DNA of 51,721 nt from an uncultured Alphaproteobacteria bacterium (GTDB lineage: Bacteria; Pseudomonadota; Alphaproteobacteria; HIMB59; GCA-002718135), in assembly GCA_902518985.1 (NCBI GenBank), contig CABYIF010000004.1:1-51721 (forward strand), given 5' to 3'. How positions within the stretch are numbered: position 1 is the stretch's first letter; every line of letters begins with the position of its first letter. Below the pieces are notes generated by a model. The model had not been told where the DNA came from and did no database searches. It saw only the letters and a list, made by a program, of their open reading frames with translations. A program made the translations under genes and the position numbers. Positions 42,249 through 50,951 of the stretch are shown here, piece by piece.

Positions 42249-43400
42249 ATGAATAAAAAACTTAAACTTGGAATGATTGGTGGTGGAAATGGAGCTTTCA
42301 TAGGTGCTGTTCATCGACTATGTGCGAGGATGGATAACAAATACGAATTTGTTGCTGGATGTTTATCTTCAACTCCAGAAAAGGCTGCAAAATCAGCTGA
42401 AGAAATTGGCTTAGATCCATCAAGAAGCTATCCTGATTTTAAGACAATGGCAGAAAAAGAATCGCTTAGAGAAGATGGAATAGATGTTGTTTCAATTGTA
42501 ACTCCCAATCATATGCATGCAGAACCTGCAATTGAATTTTTAAAAAAAAATATACATGTTATTTGTGATAAACCGATGACTTCAACAATGGAGGATGCTC
42601 ATAAATTATTTGAAACAGTTTCTCAATCTAAAGCACACTTTTTTCTAACGCATAATTATTCCGGCTATCCAGTTGTAAGAGAAATGCGTTCATTAATTAA
42701 AATTGGTGAACTTGGTAAAATAAGAACAGTTAAAGGTTCATATCTTCAAGGATGGTTGGGCTCGAAAGAAGAAGAAACAGGTGAAAATAAACAAGCAGAG
42801 TGGAGAACAGATCCAAAAAGGAGTGGTGTTGCTGGTGCTGTCGGAGATATTGGGAGTCATACAATGCATTTAATTGAATTTATTACTGGAGAAAAATTAA
42901 TCTCTGTAGCTGCTGATCTAACAACATTTGTTGATGGAAGAAAACTTGAGGATGATGCCTCAATTATGATTAGGATGTCAAATAAGGTAAAAGGTAATTT
43001 GTCAATCTCTCAAGTTGCAACTGGTGAAGAAAATAATTTTAGATTATCAATATATGGAGACAAAGGGGCACTTCATTGGTCACAAGAGAATCCAAATTAT
43101 GCTACGTTTAGTAAACTTGAAAAGCCAAACCAAATAATAACTAGAGGTGGATCAATAAAACAAGATGGATCATTTTCTCATGAAAGAGTACCAGCTGGCC
43201 ATCCAGAAGGATATCTTGAAGCTTTTGCACAAATTTATTCAGATGCTGCAGATGTCATACAAAATAAAGAAAATAAAACCGACTTAATTAAAATTCTACC
43301 AAATGTTAATGATGGACTTCACATTATGAAATTCATTAAGGCTACTGTAGATTCGAATAATAATAACTCTGCATGGACAGATTTATCAACAATCAAATAG
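42249..43400 (+). CDS. Gfo/Idh/MocA family oxidoreductase
   Basis: KLGMIGGGNGAFIGAVHR, VSIVTPNHMHAEPAIEFLKKNIHVICDKPM (DKP), GDIGSHTMHL. Confidence 0.92.
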   Translation: MNKKLKLGMIGGGNGAFIGAVHRLCARMDNKYEFVAGCLSSTPEKAAKSAEEIGLDPSRSYPDFKTMAEKESLREDGIDVVSIVTPNHMHAEPAIEFLKKNIHVICDKPMTSTMEDAHKLFETVSQSKAHFFLTHNYSGYPVVREMRSLIKIGELGKIRTVKGSYLQGWLGSKEEETGENKQAEWRTDPKRSGVAGAVGDIGSHTMHLIEFITGEKLISVAADLTTFVDGRKLEDDASIMIRMSNKVKGNLSISQVATGEENNFRLSIYGDKGALHWSQENPNYATFSKLEKPNQIITRGGSIKQDGSFSHERVPAGHPEGYLEAFAQIYSDAADVIQNKENKTDLIKILPNVNDGLHIMKFIKATVDSNNNNSAWTDLSTIK

Positions 43401-43508
43401 ATATAATTTCCTATAAAACTTAGATATATTGGCATATGCATTTTTTGCATACTTATTTTTACATTTTGAAACTTAATAAATTAAAGAATTAAATTATATA
43501 CATCATTA

Positions 43509-43557
43509 CGTTCATCACTCTTAGGAGTGACGGAAGTAGACGAAAGTCGAAGGAACG
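43509..43557 (+). ncRNA. glnA-type glutamine riboswitch aptamer, copy 1
   Basis: P1 CGTTC(43509-43513)/GAACG(43553-43557); P2 TCACTC-TTAG-GAGTGA; conserved CGGAAGTAG; P3 GAC-GAAA-GTC; conserved CGAAGGAACGC. Upstream of amt. Confidence 0.85.
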
Positions 43558-43575
43558 CATGCTAAGTTATTAAAT

Positions 43576-43625
43576 CGTTCAATCTGAATTTATTCAGATC
43601 GGAAGTAGGTAATACCGAAGGAACG
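43576..43625 (+). ncRNA. glnA-type glutamine riboswitch aptamer, copy 2
   Basis: P1 CGTTC(43576-43580)/GAACG(43621-43625); P2 ATCTGAA-TTTA-TTCAGAT; conserved CGGAAGTAG; P3 GGT-AAT-ACC; conserved CGAAGGAACGC. Stems differ from copy 1 but keep pairing. Confidence 0.85.
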
Positions 43626-43666
43626 CGGATCTTATATATTAATTTCCATAGCGACGCATGAATAGT

Positions 43667-43693
43667 AACACACTGCTCACGGTGAGCTGTGTT
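43667..43693 (+). promoter_or_regulatory. hairpin in the putative riboswitch expression platform
   Basis: AACACA-(CT bulge)-GCTCA-CGG-TGAGC-TGTGTT, between aptamer 2 and the amt RBS (GGAGG 43710-43714). Confidence 0.55.
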
Positions 43694-43718
43694 TTGTGAA
43701 ATTTATAATGGAGGATTA

Positions 43719-45005
43719 ATGTTAAAAAAATCTCTTTATTTAATTGGAATAGTATCTTGTTTTTTACTATTTAGCTCTCATGCTAGAGCAGAAGTAGATG
43801 CTGAAGTAGCATATATTTTAAATACATTTTCATTTTTAGTTTGTGGTTTCCTAGTGATGTGGATGGCTGCAGGTTTCTTATTTTTAGAGTCAGGTCTTGT
43901 TACTACTAGAAGTGTTTCAACTATTGCTGCTAAAAATATTGGCAAGTTTGCAATAGTTTCTATTGTTTTTTATTTATTTGGATACAATTTAGGTTACGGA
44001 GTAGAAGAAGGCGGTATTTTAGGTTTTCCTTCATTGTGGACTGATAATACATCTATAGAAACAGGATATTCAGATGCCTCAGATTGGTTTTTTCAGGCCT
44101 TATTTGTATGTGCAACAGTATCAATTGTATCTGGTGCAGTTGCTGAAAGAATTAAAATTTGGCCTTTTTTTGTTTTTGCTGCAATATTAGGTGGTTTTAT
44201 ATATCCTATACAGATGGGATGGGAGTGGGGAGGTGGTTGGCTTGATGCTCTAGGCTTTTCTGATTTTGCTGGATCTACATTAGTTCATGCATGTGGTGGA
44301 TCTGCAGCTTTAGCAGGTGTTATCTTACTTGGGCCAAGGTTAGGTAGATTTACAGAATCAGGTGAGCCAGCAAATATGGCTCCATTTGCACCTTCTTCAA
44401 TTCCATTAGTTACTCTAGGCACTTTCATTTTATGGATGGGTTGGTATGGTTTTAATGGTGGATCGCAACTAGCATTGGGCTCCTATGAAGATGCAACCGC
44501 AATGTCTCAAATTTTTATGAATACGCAGTTGGCTGCGTGTGGCGGTTGTATGGCAGGAGCAATTATAACAAGAGTAATAGGTGGTAAAACCGACATAGTA
44601 ATGATGCTTAATGGTGCTTTAGCAGGATTAGTATCTATAACAGCAGAGCCTTTGATGCCAACACCTCTTTTAGCAATCTTTATTGGAGCAATTGGTGGAG
44701 TAATTATGTATTATGGTACTAAGCTTCTTAATTCATTAAAACTTGATGATGTTGTAGGAGCTATTCCAGTTCATATGTTTGCAGGAATTTGGGGAACAAT
44801 GATAGTGCCTTTTACAAATCCTGAAGCATCATTTGGGATTCAGCTAATAGGTGTAATTTCAATTTGTTTATTTGTATTTATATTTTCTTACATAGTTATT
44901 TACATAATCAAATACACTATGGGACTTCGGATCAGTGAAGAAGCTGAGAAGCTTGGTACTGATAAAGCTGAAGTAGGAGTAATAGCCTACTCTATACGTG
45001 ATTAA
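43719..45005 (+). CDS. amt: ammonium transporter (Amt family)
   Basis: Signal-like N-terminus, FLFLESGLV, STLVHACGGSAALAGVILLGPRLGRF, LGTFILWMGWYGFNGGS, DDVVGAIPVHMFAGIWGT. ATG 43719 has a GGAGG RBS; the track start lies inside the upstream hairpin. Confidence 0.95.
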   Translation: MLKKSLYLIGIVSCFLLFSSHARAEVDAEVAYILNTFSFLVCGFLVMWMAAGFLFLESGLVTTRSVSTIAAKNIGKFAIVSIVFYLFGYNLGYGVEEGGILGFPSLWTDNTSIETGYSDASDWFFQALFVCATVSIVSGAVAERIKIWPFFVFAAILGGFIYPIQMGWEWGGGWLDALGFSDFAGSTLVHACGGSAALAGVILLGPRLGRFTESGEPANMAPFAPSSIPLVTLGTFILWMGWYGFNGGSQLALGSYEDATAMSQIFMNTQLAACGGCMAGAIITRVIGGKTDIVMMLNGALAGLVSITAEPLMPTPLLAIFIGAIGGVIMYYGTKLLNSLKLDDVVGAIPVHMFAGIWGTMIVPFTNPEASFGIQLIGVISICLFVFIFSYIVIYIIKYTMGLRISEEAEKLGTDKAEVGVIAYSIRD

Positions 45006-45052
45006 TACAAAATTAGTGATTGCCTCTCAAACTCCTTATATCAATCACTAAC

Positions 45053-45073
45053 ATGGGGGATTTATTCCCCCAT
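45053..45073 (+). terminator. intrinsic terminator-like hairpin downstream of amt
   Basis: ATGGGGGA-TTTAT-TCCCCCAT followed by a T-rich stretch. Confidence 0.75.
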
Positions 45074-45143
45074 TTAATTACTTTTAATTTATTAATTCAT
45101 AGATTAAAAAGATTTAAATATTTCAAATACAATGGAGAAATAA

Positions 45144-45335
45144 ATGAAGACAGTTTTTATAATTTCTGGAAAAAAATACATACTTAAATATGAAAGAAAA
45201 ATGCCTGAAAAAGAAGTTATTAAAATGAAGTCTTTCGTAACAGAAAAGGGTGAAAAATTAATTAAAACATCAAAATTTAAAATAAAAAAAATTGTTGAAA
45301 AGGATGATAAGAGAAATTTTGAGATAATTTTGTAA
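45144..45335 (+). CDS. small Lys-rich hypothetical protein
   Basis: 63 aa, ATG preceded by GGAG; ends exactly adjacent to the convergent yqgE stop. Confidence 0.45.
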   Translation: MKTVFIISGKKYILKYERKMPEKEVIKMKSFVTEKGEKLIKTSKFKIKKIVEKDDKRNFEIIL

Positions 45336-45887
45336 TTAACAATTACCTGAAATATACGACAGCTTAGAGGCGTCAACACCTAGTAAATTATAAGCATCTT
45401 TCCATTTATTAGTAACGCTTTCTTCAAATATAAAACTATTGTCAGTTTCTAAAGTCATCCAACTATTAGATGCTAATTCTGTTTCTATCTGTCCAGGACC
45501 CCATCCAGCATAACCCAATGCTAATATACTATTTTTAGGACCATTACCTCTAGACAAATCTTCAAAAAACTCTGAGGTACTAGTTAAAGCAATACCTTTG
45601 GCTATATTTAAAGTTTCTTTTTGAACAACTTCATCAGAATGAAGAACAAAACCTCTGCCACTTTCGACTGGGCCCCCATACCTTATATATAATTTTTTAT
45701 CTGTGATTGGTTTATCAATACCTAGTTGTTCTAGGAGATCTGGATATAAGTCATAATCTATTTTCTTATTTATTATTATACCCATTGCTCCGTCCTTAGA
45801 ATGGGCACACATATAAATCACTGTTTTTTCAAACCTCTCATCTTCTAAAGAGGGCATTGAAATTAAGAACTGTCCTGTTAAATTCAT
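45336..45887 (-). CDS. YqgE/AlgH family protein (DUF179)
   Basis: LTGQFLISMPSLEDERFEKTVIYMCAHSKDGAMGIIINK, RYGGPVESGRGFVLHS, LGYAGWGPGQIETELASNSW. Confidence 0.93.
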   Translation of the reverse strand: MNLTGQFLISMPSLEDERFEKTVIYMCAHSKDGAMGIIINKKIDYDLYPDLLEQLGIDKPITDKKLYIRYGGPVESGRGFVLHSDEVVQKETLNIAKGIALTSTSEFFEDLSRGNGPKNSILALGYAGWGPGQIETELASNSWMTLETDNSFIFEESVTNKWKDAYNLLGVDASKLSYISGNC

Positions 45888-45943
45888 ATAATATATATAT
45901 TTTAATAATTAATTATATTTCAATATTGTATTAATTTTTTCTT

Positions 45944-48001
45944 ATGGACAAGATAATAAAAACTATAAAATATCTAATAATTTCAATAATTTTTAGTTCT
46001 GTGTCAATATATAGCAACACTATTTATGCTTTATCTAGTGAGTGGGTAGTTAACGATAAATCAAAAGTAAGATTAGTTTCATCAAAGACAAATTCTGATT
46101 TTGCAGACTCAATTTTAATTGGTTTAGAATATCAATTAGAACCAGGGTGGAAAACATATTGGAAATCTCCAGGAGGAGGAGGTTTTCCTCAAGAAATTGT
46201 TTGGAATAAATCAGAAAATATTAAAAAATTTGAAATTGATTGGCCTACGCCAAAAAAATTTAAGATACTCGGATTGTCCTCATTAGGATATGAAGATAGT
46301 GTAATTTTTCCCATAGAATTAAAATTAATTGATATTAATAAAACAACATTAATTAAATTAAATACTAATTATTTAGTTTGTAAAAATATTTGTATACCTG
46401 GAAATGCAAATTTGACTCTTGAAGTTCCACCAGGAATTGGAAAATACACTAACTTTTTATATGAAATAGAAAAAACAAAATCTTCATTACCGTTTACTGA
46501 CTTAGAATTGAGTCCAATTAATAAAATAGATGTTACCGCAATTAATAATACAAAAAGTATAGAAATATATATCAATGCAGACTCTAAAAAGTCTTTCATA
46601 AATCCAGATATTTTTATTCATACTCCTTATGGTTTGCCAGTATCAGAACCAATAAATGAATTTTCTTTAAATTTAAAAAAAATAAGCTCAAAGTTCAATT
46701 TCAACACAAAACTTTTTAATGAAAAAATTTTTCCTATAGAAATTTTAATAAATGATAAAAATCATAATTATAAATTTATTAAAAATGTAAAAATAAATGA
46801 CTCAGTATCAAAAGTAATAATAAAAGATCCAATATTATATATATTAATAATTTCTGTATTAGGTGGATTAATATTAAATTTGATGCCTTGTGTTTTTCCA
46901 GTTTTATCAATCAAACTAATGTCTGTTATGAATAATAAATCTGAAAAAATTAGATTAAGTTTTATCTATACATCCATTGGAATTATATTTTCATTTTTAC
47001 TGCTAGCAATTTTTTTTCTTACCTTAAAACAACTAAATTTTTCTGTTGCTTGGGGCATGCAATTCCAGGAACCATATTTTTTAATATTTATTTTATTAGT
47101 ACTATCAATATTTTCTCTAAATACCCTTGGATTATTTCAAATTGATCTGCCACTTTCAATTAGATCTTCAAATATTTTTAATGAAAGAAATAGTTTTTTT
47201 GCTAAAAATTTTTTTAATGGTTTCTTTGCTACACTATTAGCTACACCTTGCTCAGCTCCTTTTATTGGAACTGCTATTACAGCTGCATTTACACAAAGTT
47301 CTTTAACACTTTTTCTGATTTTTATTTCAATGGGGTTGGGTATGAGTATGCCGTATTTAATTGTAGTACTTTTTCCTAAGTTAGTGTTTTTATTACCTAG
47401 ATCAGGAAAGTGGACAATTTATACTAAATACTTTTTATCTATTCTTTTAATTGGAACAATAATTTGGATTTTTAATATACTTTTAAATTTTTATAATTTT
47501 TATTTTGTTTTAATTTTTATACTCATTGTAGTTTTATTTATTATTTCTATAAGAATAAATTTACTCAAATATACAATATCAATTTTATCGTTAATTATTA
47601 TGTTTTTAATTCCTTCTTTTGATTTAATAAAAGTAAATAATACAAATGATGATAATGGTAATTGGTTAAATTTTTTAGAAACGGATATCACAGAGCTCAT
47701 TGAAAACGACAAATTAGTTTTTATTGACATAACTGCAGATTGGTGTGCTACTTGTCAATTCAATAAAATCAATGTTTTGCAAACAAAAATAATAAAAGAA
47801 GCATTTGATAAAAATGAAATTATATTAGTAAGGGCAGATTGGACAAAACCTAGTAAAGAGATTGATAATTACTTAAAAAAATATAACAAATTTGGAATTC
47901 CTTTCAATGCCTTTTTTTCCTCAAAATATCGAAATGGATTAATATTATCTGAAATATTATCTAAAAAACAAATATTAAATTCAATTGATAAAATCAAATG
48001 A
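45944..48001 (+). CDS. DsbD/ScsB-like protein-disulfide reductase
   Basis: N-terminal periplasmic domain (YLVCKNICIPG), MPCVFPVLSIKLMS, ATPCSAPFIGTAITAAF, C-terminal thioredoxin DITADWCATCQFNK. Confidence 0.88.
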   Translation: MDKIIKTIKYLIISIIFSSVSIYSNTIYALSSEWVVNDKSKVRLVSSKTNSDFADSILIGLEYQLEPGWKTYWKSPGGGGFPQEIVWNKSENIKKFEIDWPTPKKFKILGLSSLGYEDSVIFPIELKLIDINKTTLIKLNTNYLVCKNICIPGNANLTLEVPPGIGKYTNFLYEIEKTKSSLPFTDLELSPINKIDVTAINNTKSIEIYINADSKKSFINPDIFIHTPYGLPVSEPINEFSLNLKKISSKFNFNTKLFNEKIFPIEILINDKNHNYKFIKNVKINDSVSKVIIKDPILYILIISVLGGLILNLMPCVFPVLSIKLMSVMNNKSEKIRLSFIYTSIGIIFSFLLLAIFFLTLKQLNFSVAWGMQFQEPYFLIFILLVLSIFSLNTLGLFQIDLPLSIRSSNIFNERNSFFAKNFFNGFFATLLATPCSAPFIGTAITAAFTQSSLTLFLIFISMGLGMSMPYLIVVLFPKLVFLLPRSGKWTIYTKYFLSILLIGTIIWIFNILLNFYNFYFVLIFILIVVLFIISIRINLLKYTISILSLIIMFLIPSFDLIKVNNTNDDNGNWLNFLETDITELIENDKLVFIDITADWCATCQFNKINVLQTKIIKEAFDKNEIILVRADWTKPSKEIDNYLKKYNKFGIPFNAFFSSKYRNGLILSEILSKKQILNSIDKIK

Positions 48002-48474
48002 CAAAAAATATACCTAACATTAAAGTTCCAATAATTAAAAATGGAATTACTTATATCTCTTCACTAAAAGAAGAGTTTAAAAATAAAAATATTGTTTTTT
48101 TTGGTGTACCAGGTGCTTTTACGCCTACTTGCTCTGAGAAACATTTACCCGATTATATTAAATCCATAAATTTATTTGAAAAAAAGGGTATTTTTAATAT
48201 TTATTGTTTATCTGTAAATGATGAACATGTGATGAAAGCATGGTTGCTAAGTCACTCAAATTCAGAAAAAATAATAGGTATAGCAGATGGAAATGCTGAA
48301 ATTACAAAATATTTTGAATTATTATCAGATAAAACAAAAAATTTTATGGGTTTTAGATCTTCTAGATTTGCTATGATTATTAATAATAATATTATTAAAA
48401 ATATTTTTGTTGAAAAACCAGGTGAATATAAAGTAAGCTCCCCATTAAGTATCTTAGAGGAATTAAATGAATAA
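47998..48474 (+). CDS. peroxiredoxin (Prx5/redoxin family)
   Basis: FFGVPGAFTPTCSEKHLPDYI catalytic-Cys motif; SVNDEHVMKAW. Confidence 0.92.
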   Translation: MTKNIPNIKVPIIKNGITYISSLKEEFKNKNIVFFGVPGAFTPTCSEKHLPDYIKSINLFEKKGIFNIYCLSVNDEHVMKAWLLSHSNSEKIIGIADGNAEITKYFELLSDKTKNFMGFRSSRFAMIINNNIIKNIFVEKPGEYKVSSPLSILEELNE

Positions 48475-49204
48475 AATTAACTTAAATAATAAAGTAGCAG
48501 TTGTAACAGGTGGAGTTCAGGGATTTGGTTTAGCTATAACAAAAAGATTTATAGAATCTGGTTGTAAAGTTATCATCTGGGATCAAGATGAAAAGTTACT
48601 AAATGAATTGAATTTAGATAACATAATTAAAATAAAAGTAGATGTTACAAATTTTGATAATGTGCAAGAAGCATTTTCTAAATCAATAGATCAAACTGGT
48701 AGAATTGACATTTTAATTAATAATGCAGGTATTGCTGGACCAAGTTACAAGTCTTGGGAATATCCTAATAGAGATTGGCAAAAAGTAATGAATGTGGATG
48801 TCGATAGTGTCTTTTATTGTTGTAAAACTATTGTTCCACACATGATAAAAAATAATTATGGCAGGATAGTTAATATATCTTCAATTGCTGGTAAAGAAGG
48901 TAATCCAAACGCTATGCCTTACAGTGCTGCAAAAGCTGCTGTGATTGCTCTCACAAAATCACTAGGCAAAGAACTAGCTGATAAAAATATTGCAGTCAAT
49001 TGTGTTACTCCAGCTGCGGCCAAAACACGAATATTTGATCAAATTAGTCAAGAACACATAGACTACATGCTATCCAAAATTCCAAGAAATAGGTTTATAC
49101 TTGTAGATGAGCTTGCTTCTCTAGTATCATGGATGTCTTCAGAGGAAAATTCATTTACAACTGGAGCAGTATTTGATCTTAGTGGAGGAAGAGCTACTTA
49201 TTAG
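48467..49204 (+). CDS. short-chain dehydrogenase/reductase
   Basis: VTGGVQGFGLAI (GxxxGxG), NNAGIAG, YSAAKAAV (YxxxK), C-terminal FDLSGGRATY. Confidence 0.92.
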   Translation: MNKINLNNKVAVVTGGVQGFGLAITKRFIESGCKVIIWDQDEKLLNELNLDNIIKIKVDVTNFDNVQEAFSKSIDQTGRIDILINNAGIAGPSYKSWEYPNRDWQKVMNVDVDSVFYCCKTIVPHMIKNNYGRIVNISSIAGKEGNPNAMPYSAAKAAVIALTKSLGKELADKNIAVNCVTPAAAKTRIFDQISQEHIDYMLSKIPRNRFILVDELASLVSWMSSEENSFTTGAVFDLSGGRATY

Positions 49205-49211
49205 TGATAAT

Positions 49212-50945
49212 ATGAGTAAGAAAAATAAGCTTAGATCATCAAATTGGTATAATTCTCAAACTCATAGAAGAGACACGTTTGTTCATCGTGGGTGGATGAG
49301 AAATCAAGGACATCCAAGTCACTTGTTTGATGGTAGACCAGTAATAGGGATTTGTAACACTTGGTCAGAATTAACACCATGCAATGGACACTTTAGAGAA
49401 ATATCTGAGTCAGTAAAAAAAGGTGTTTATGAAGCAGGAGGTTTTCCATTAGAGTTTCCAGTTTTTTCAGCAAGTGAATCAAATTTAAGACCAACTGCAA
49501 TGTTATTTAGAAACCTAGCAAGTATGGATGTTGAAGAAGCAATCAGAGGTAATCCAATTGATGGAGTAGTTCTTTTAATGGGTTGTGATAAAACTACTCC
49601 TTCGTTATTAATGGGAGCAGGAAGTGTTGATCTTCCAACTATTGGTATATCAGGAGGTCCGATGCTTAATGGTCAGCATAGAGGAGAAACTATTGGTTCT
49701 GGAACAGGAGTATGGGAGCTAGACGCGGATTTAAATGCAGGATTAATAACAGAAGAAGATTTTGTAGAGGCAGAAATTTCTATGAGTCGGTCCAAAGGAA
49801 ATTGTATGACTATGGGAACTGCATCTACAATGGGCAGTATGGTTGAGGCTTTAGGTATGTCATTACCTGGAAATGCAGCAATACCTGCTGTTGACGCTAG
49901 AAGATATTCGTTAGCCCATATGTCAGGAAGAAGAATAGTTGAAATGGTAAAAGAAAATCTAATAATGTCTAAAATTATTTCAAAAAAATCTTTCGAAAAT
50001 GCAATTAAAGTAAATGGCGCAATAGGTGGATCAACAAATGCAGTTATTCATCTAGCTGCAGTTGCAGGAAGACTAGAAATTGATTTGGATCTTAGTGATT
50101 GGGAAGTATGTGGAAAGGATATTCCAACTATAGTAAATTTACAACCCTCTGGAAAATATTTAATGGAAGACTTTTATTACGCAGGAGGCTTACCAGTAGT
50201 TATAAAGCGTCTTCTTGAACAAAATTTACTAAATGGAGATTGTGTTACTGTAAATGGAAAAACTATTTCTGAAAATAACATGAAAGCAAATTGTTGGAAT
50301 AATGAAGTAATAAAAAAATTTGATGACCCTCTTATAAGGGATGGAGGCATAAAAATTTTAAGAGGAAATATTGCTCCTGATGGAGCAATTATCAAACCAT
50401 CAGCTGCAACTCCTAAATTAATGAAACATAAAGGTAAAGCAGTTGTTTTTGAGTCAATAGAAGATCTCCACACTAAAATTGATGATCCTAATTTAGAAGT
50501 AGATGAAAACTCAATTCTTGTTTTAAAAAATTGTGGCCCTAGAGGATATCCCGGGATGGCTGAAGTTGGAAATATGAGACTACCTAAGAAACTTTTGAAA
50601 AAAGGTGTCAGAGATATGATTAGAATTTCTGATGCTAGGATGAGCGGTACTGCTTTTGGTACTGTTATTTTACATACATCACCAGAAGCTGCTATTAAAG
50701 GCCCATTAGCGGCTGTTCAAAATGGTGACTTTATAGAAGTAGATGTTAATAAAGGTTTAATGAATTTATTAGTTGATGAAAAAATAATATTAAAAAGATT
50801 AGAGTCATACAAGCCAATTCTTCCAGATATAAGTAGTGGATATCAAAAAATGTATATCGACCATGTTATGCAAGCTGATAAAGGAGCAGATTTAGATTTT
50901 TTAGTTGGTAAAAGAGGACATGAAGTTAAAAGGCATAGTCATTAA
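49212..50945 (+). CDS. IlvD/Edd-family dehydratase, sugar-acid (pentonate/arabonate-type) subfamily
   Basis: RDTFVHRGWMRNQGHPSHLFDGRPVIGICNTWSELTPCNGHF, LLMGCDKTTPSLLMGA, GNCMTMGTASTMG. ATG 49212 (MSKKNKL) preferred over the TTG in the track. Confidence 0.85.
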   Translation: MSKKNKLRSSNWYNSQTHRRDTFVHRGWMRNQGHPSHLFDGRPVIGICNTWSELTPCNGHFREISESVKKGVYEAGGFPLEFPVFSASESNLRPTAMLFRNLASMDVEEAIRGNPIDGVVLLMGCDKTTPSLLMGAGSVDLPTIGISGGPMLNGQHRGETIGSGTGVWELDADLNAGLITEEDFVEAEISMSRSKGNCMTMGTASTMGSMVEALGMSLPGNAAIPAVDARRYSLAHMSGRRIVEMVKENLIMSKIISKKSFENAIKVNGAIGGSTNAVIHLAAVAGRLEIDLDLSDWEVCGKDIPTIVNLQPSGKYLMEDFYYAGGLPVVIKRLLEQNLLNGDCVTVNGKTISENNMKANCWNNEVIKKFDDPLIRDGGIKILRGNIAPDGAIIKPSAATPKLMKHKGKAVVFESIEDLHTKIDDPNLEVDENSILVLKNCGPRGYPGMAEVGNMRLPKKLLKKGVRDMIRISDARMSGTAFGTVILHTSPEAAIKGPLAAVQNGDFIEVDVNKGLMNLLVDEKIILKRLESYKPILPDISSGYQKMYIDHVMQADKGADLDFLVGKRGHEVKRHSH

Positions 50946-50951
50946 ATATTT

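Noticed and set aside
43431-43451. Possible sigma54 promoter (TTGGCATATGCATTTTTTGCAT) or NtrC-like palindrome upstream of the amt leader
   Set aside because: The GG-to-GC spacing is 14 nt rather than the required 10, and the TATGCA/TGCATA repeat lacks the NtrC consensus; it may simply be a weak terminator for the upstream gene.
50177-50473. 98-aa minus-strand ORF
   Set aside because: Antisense to the IlvD/Edd gene; shadow ORF.
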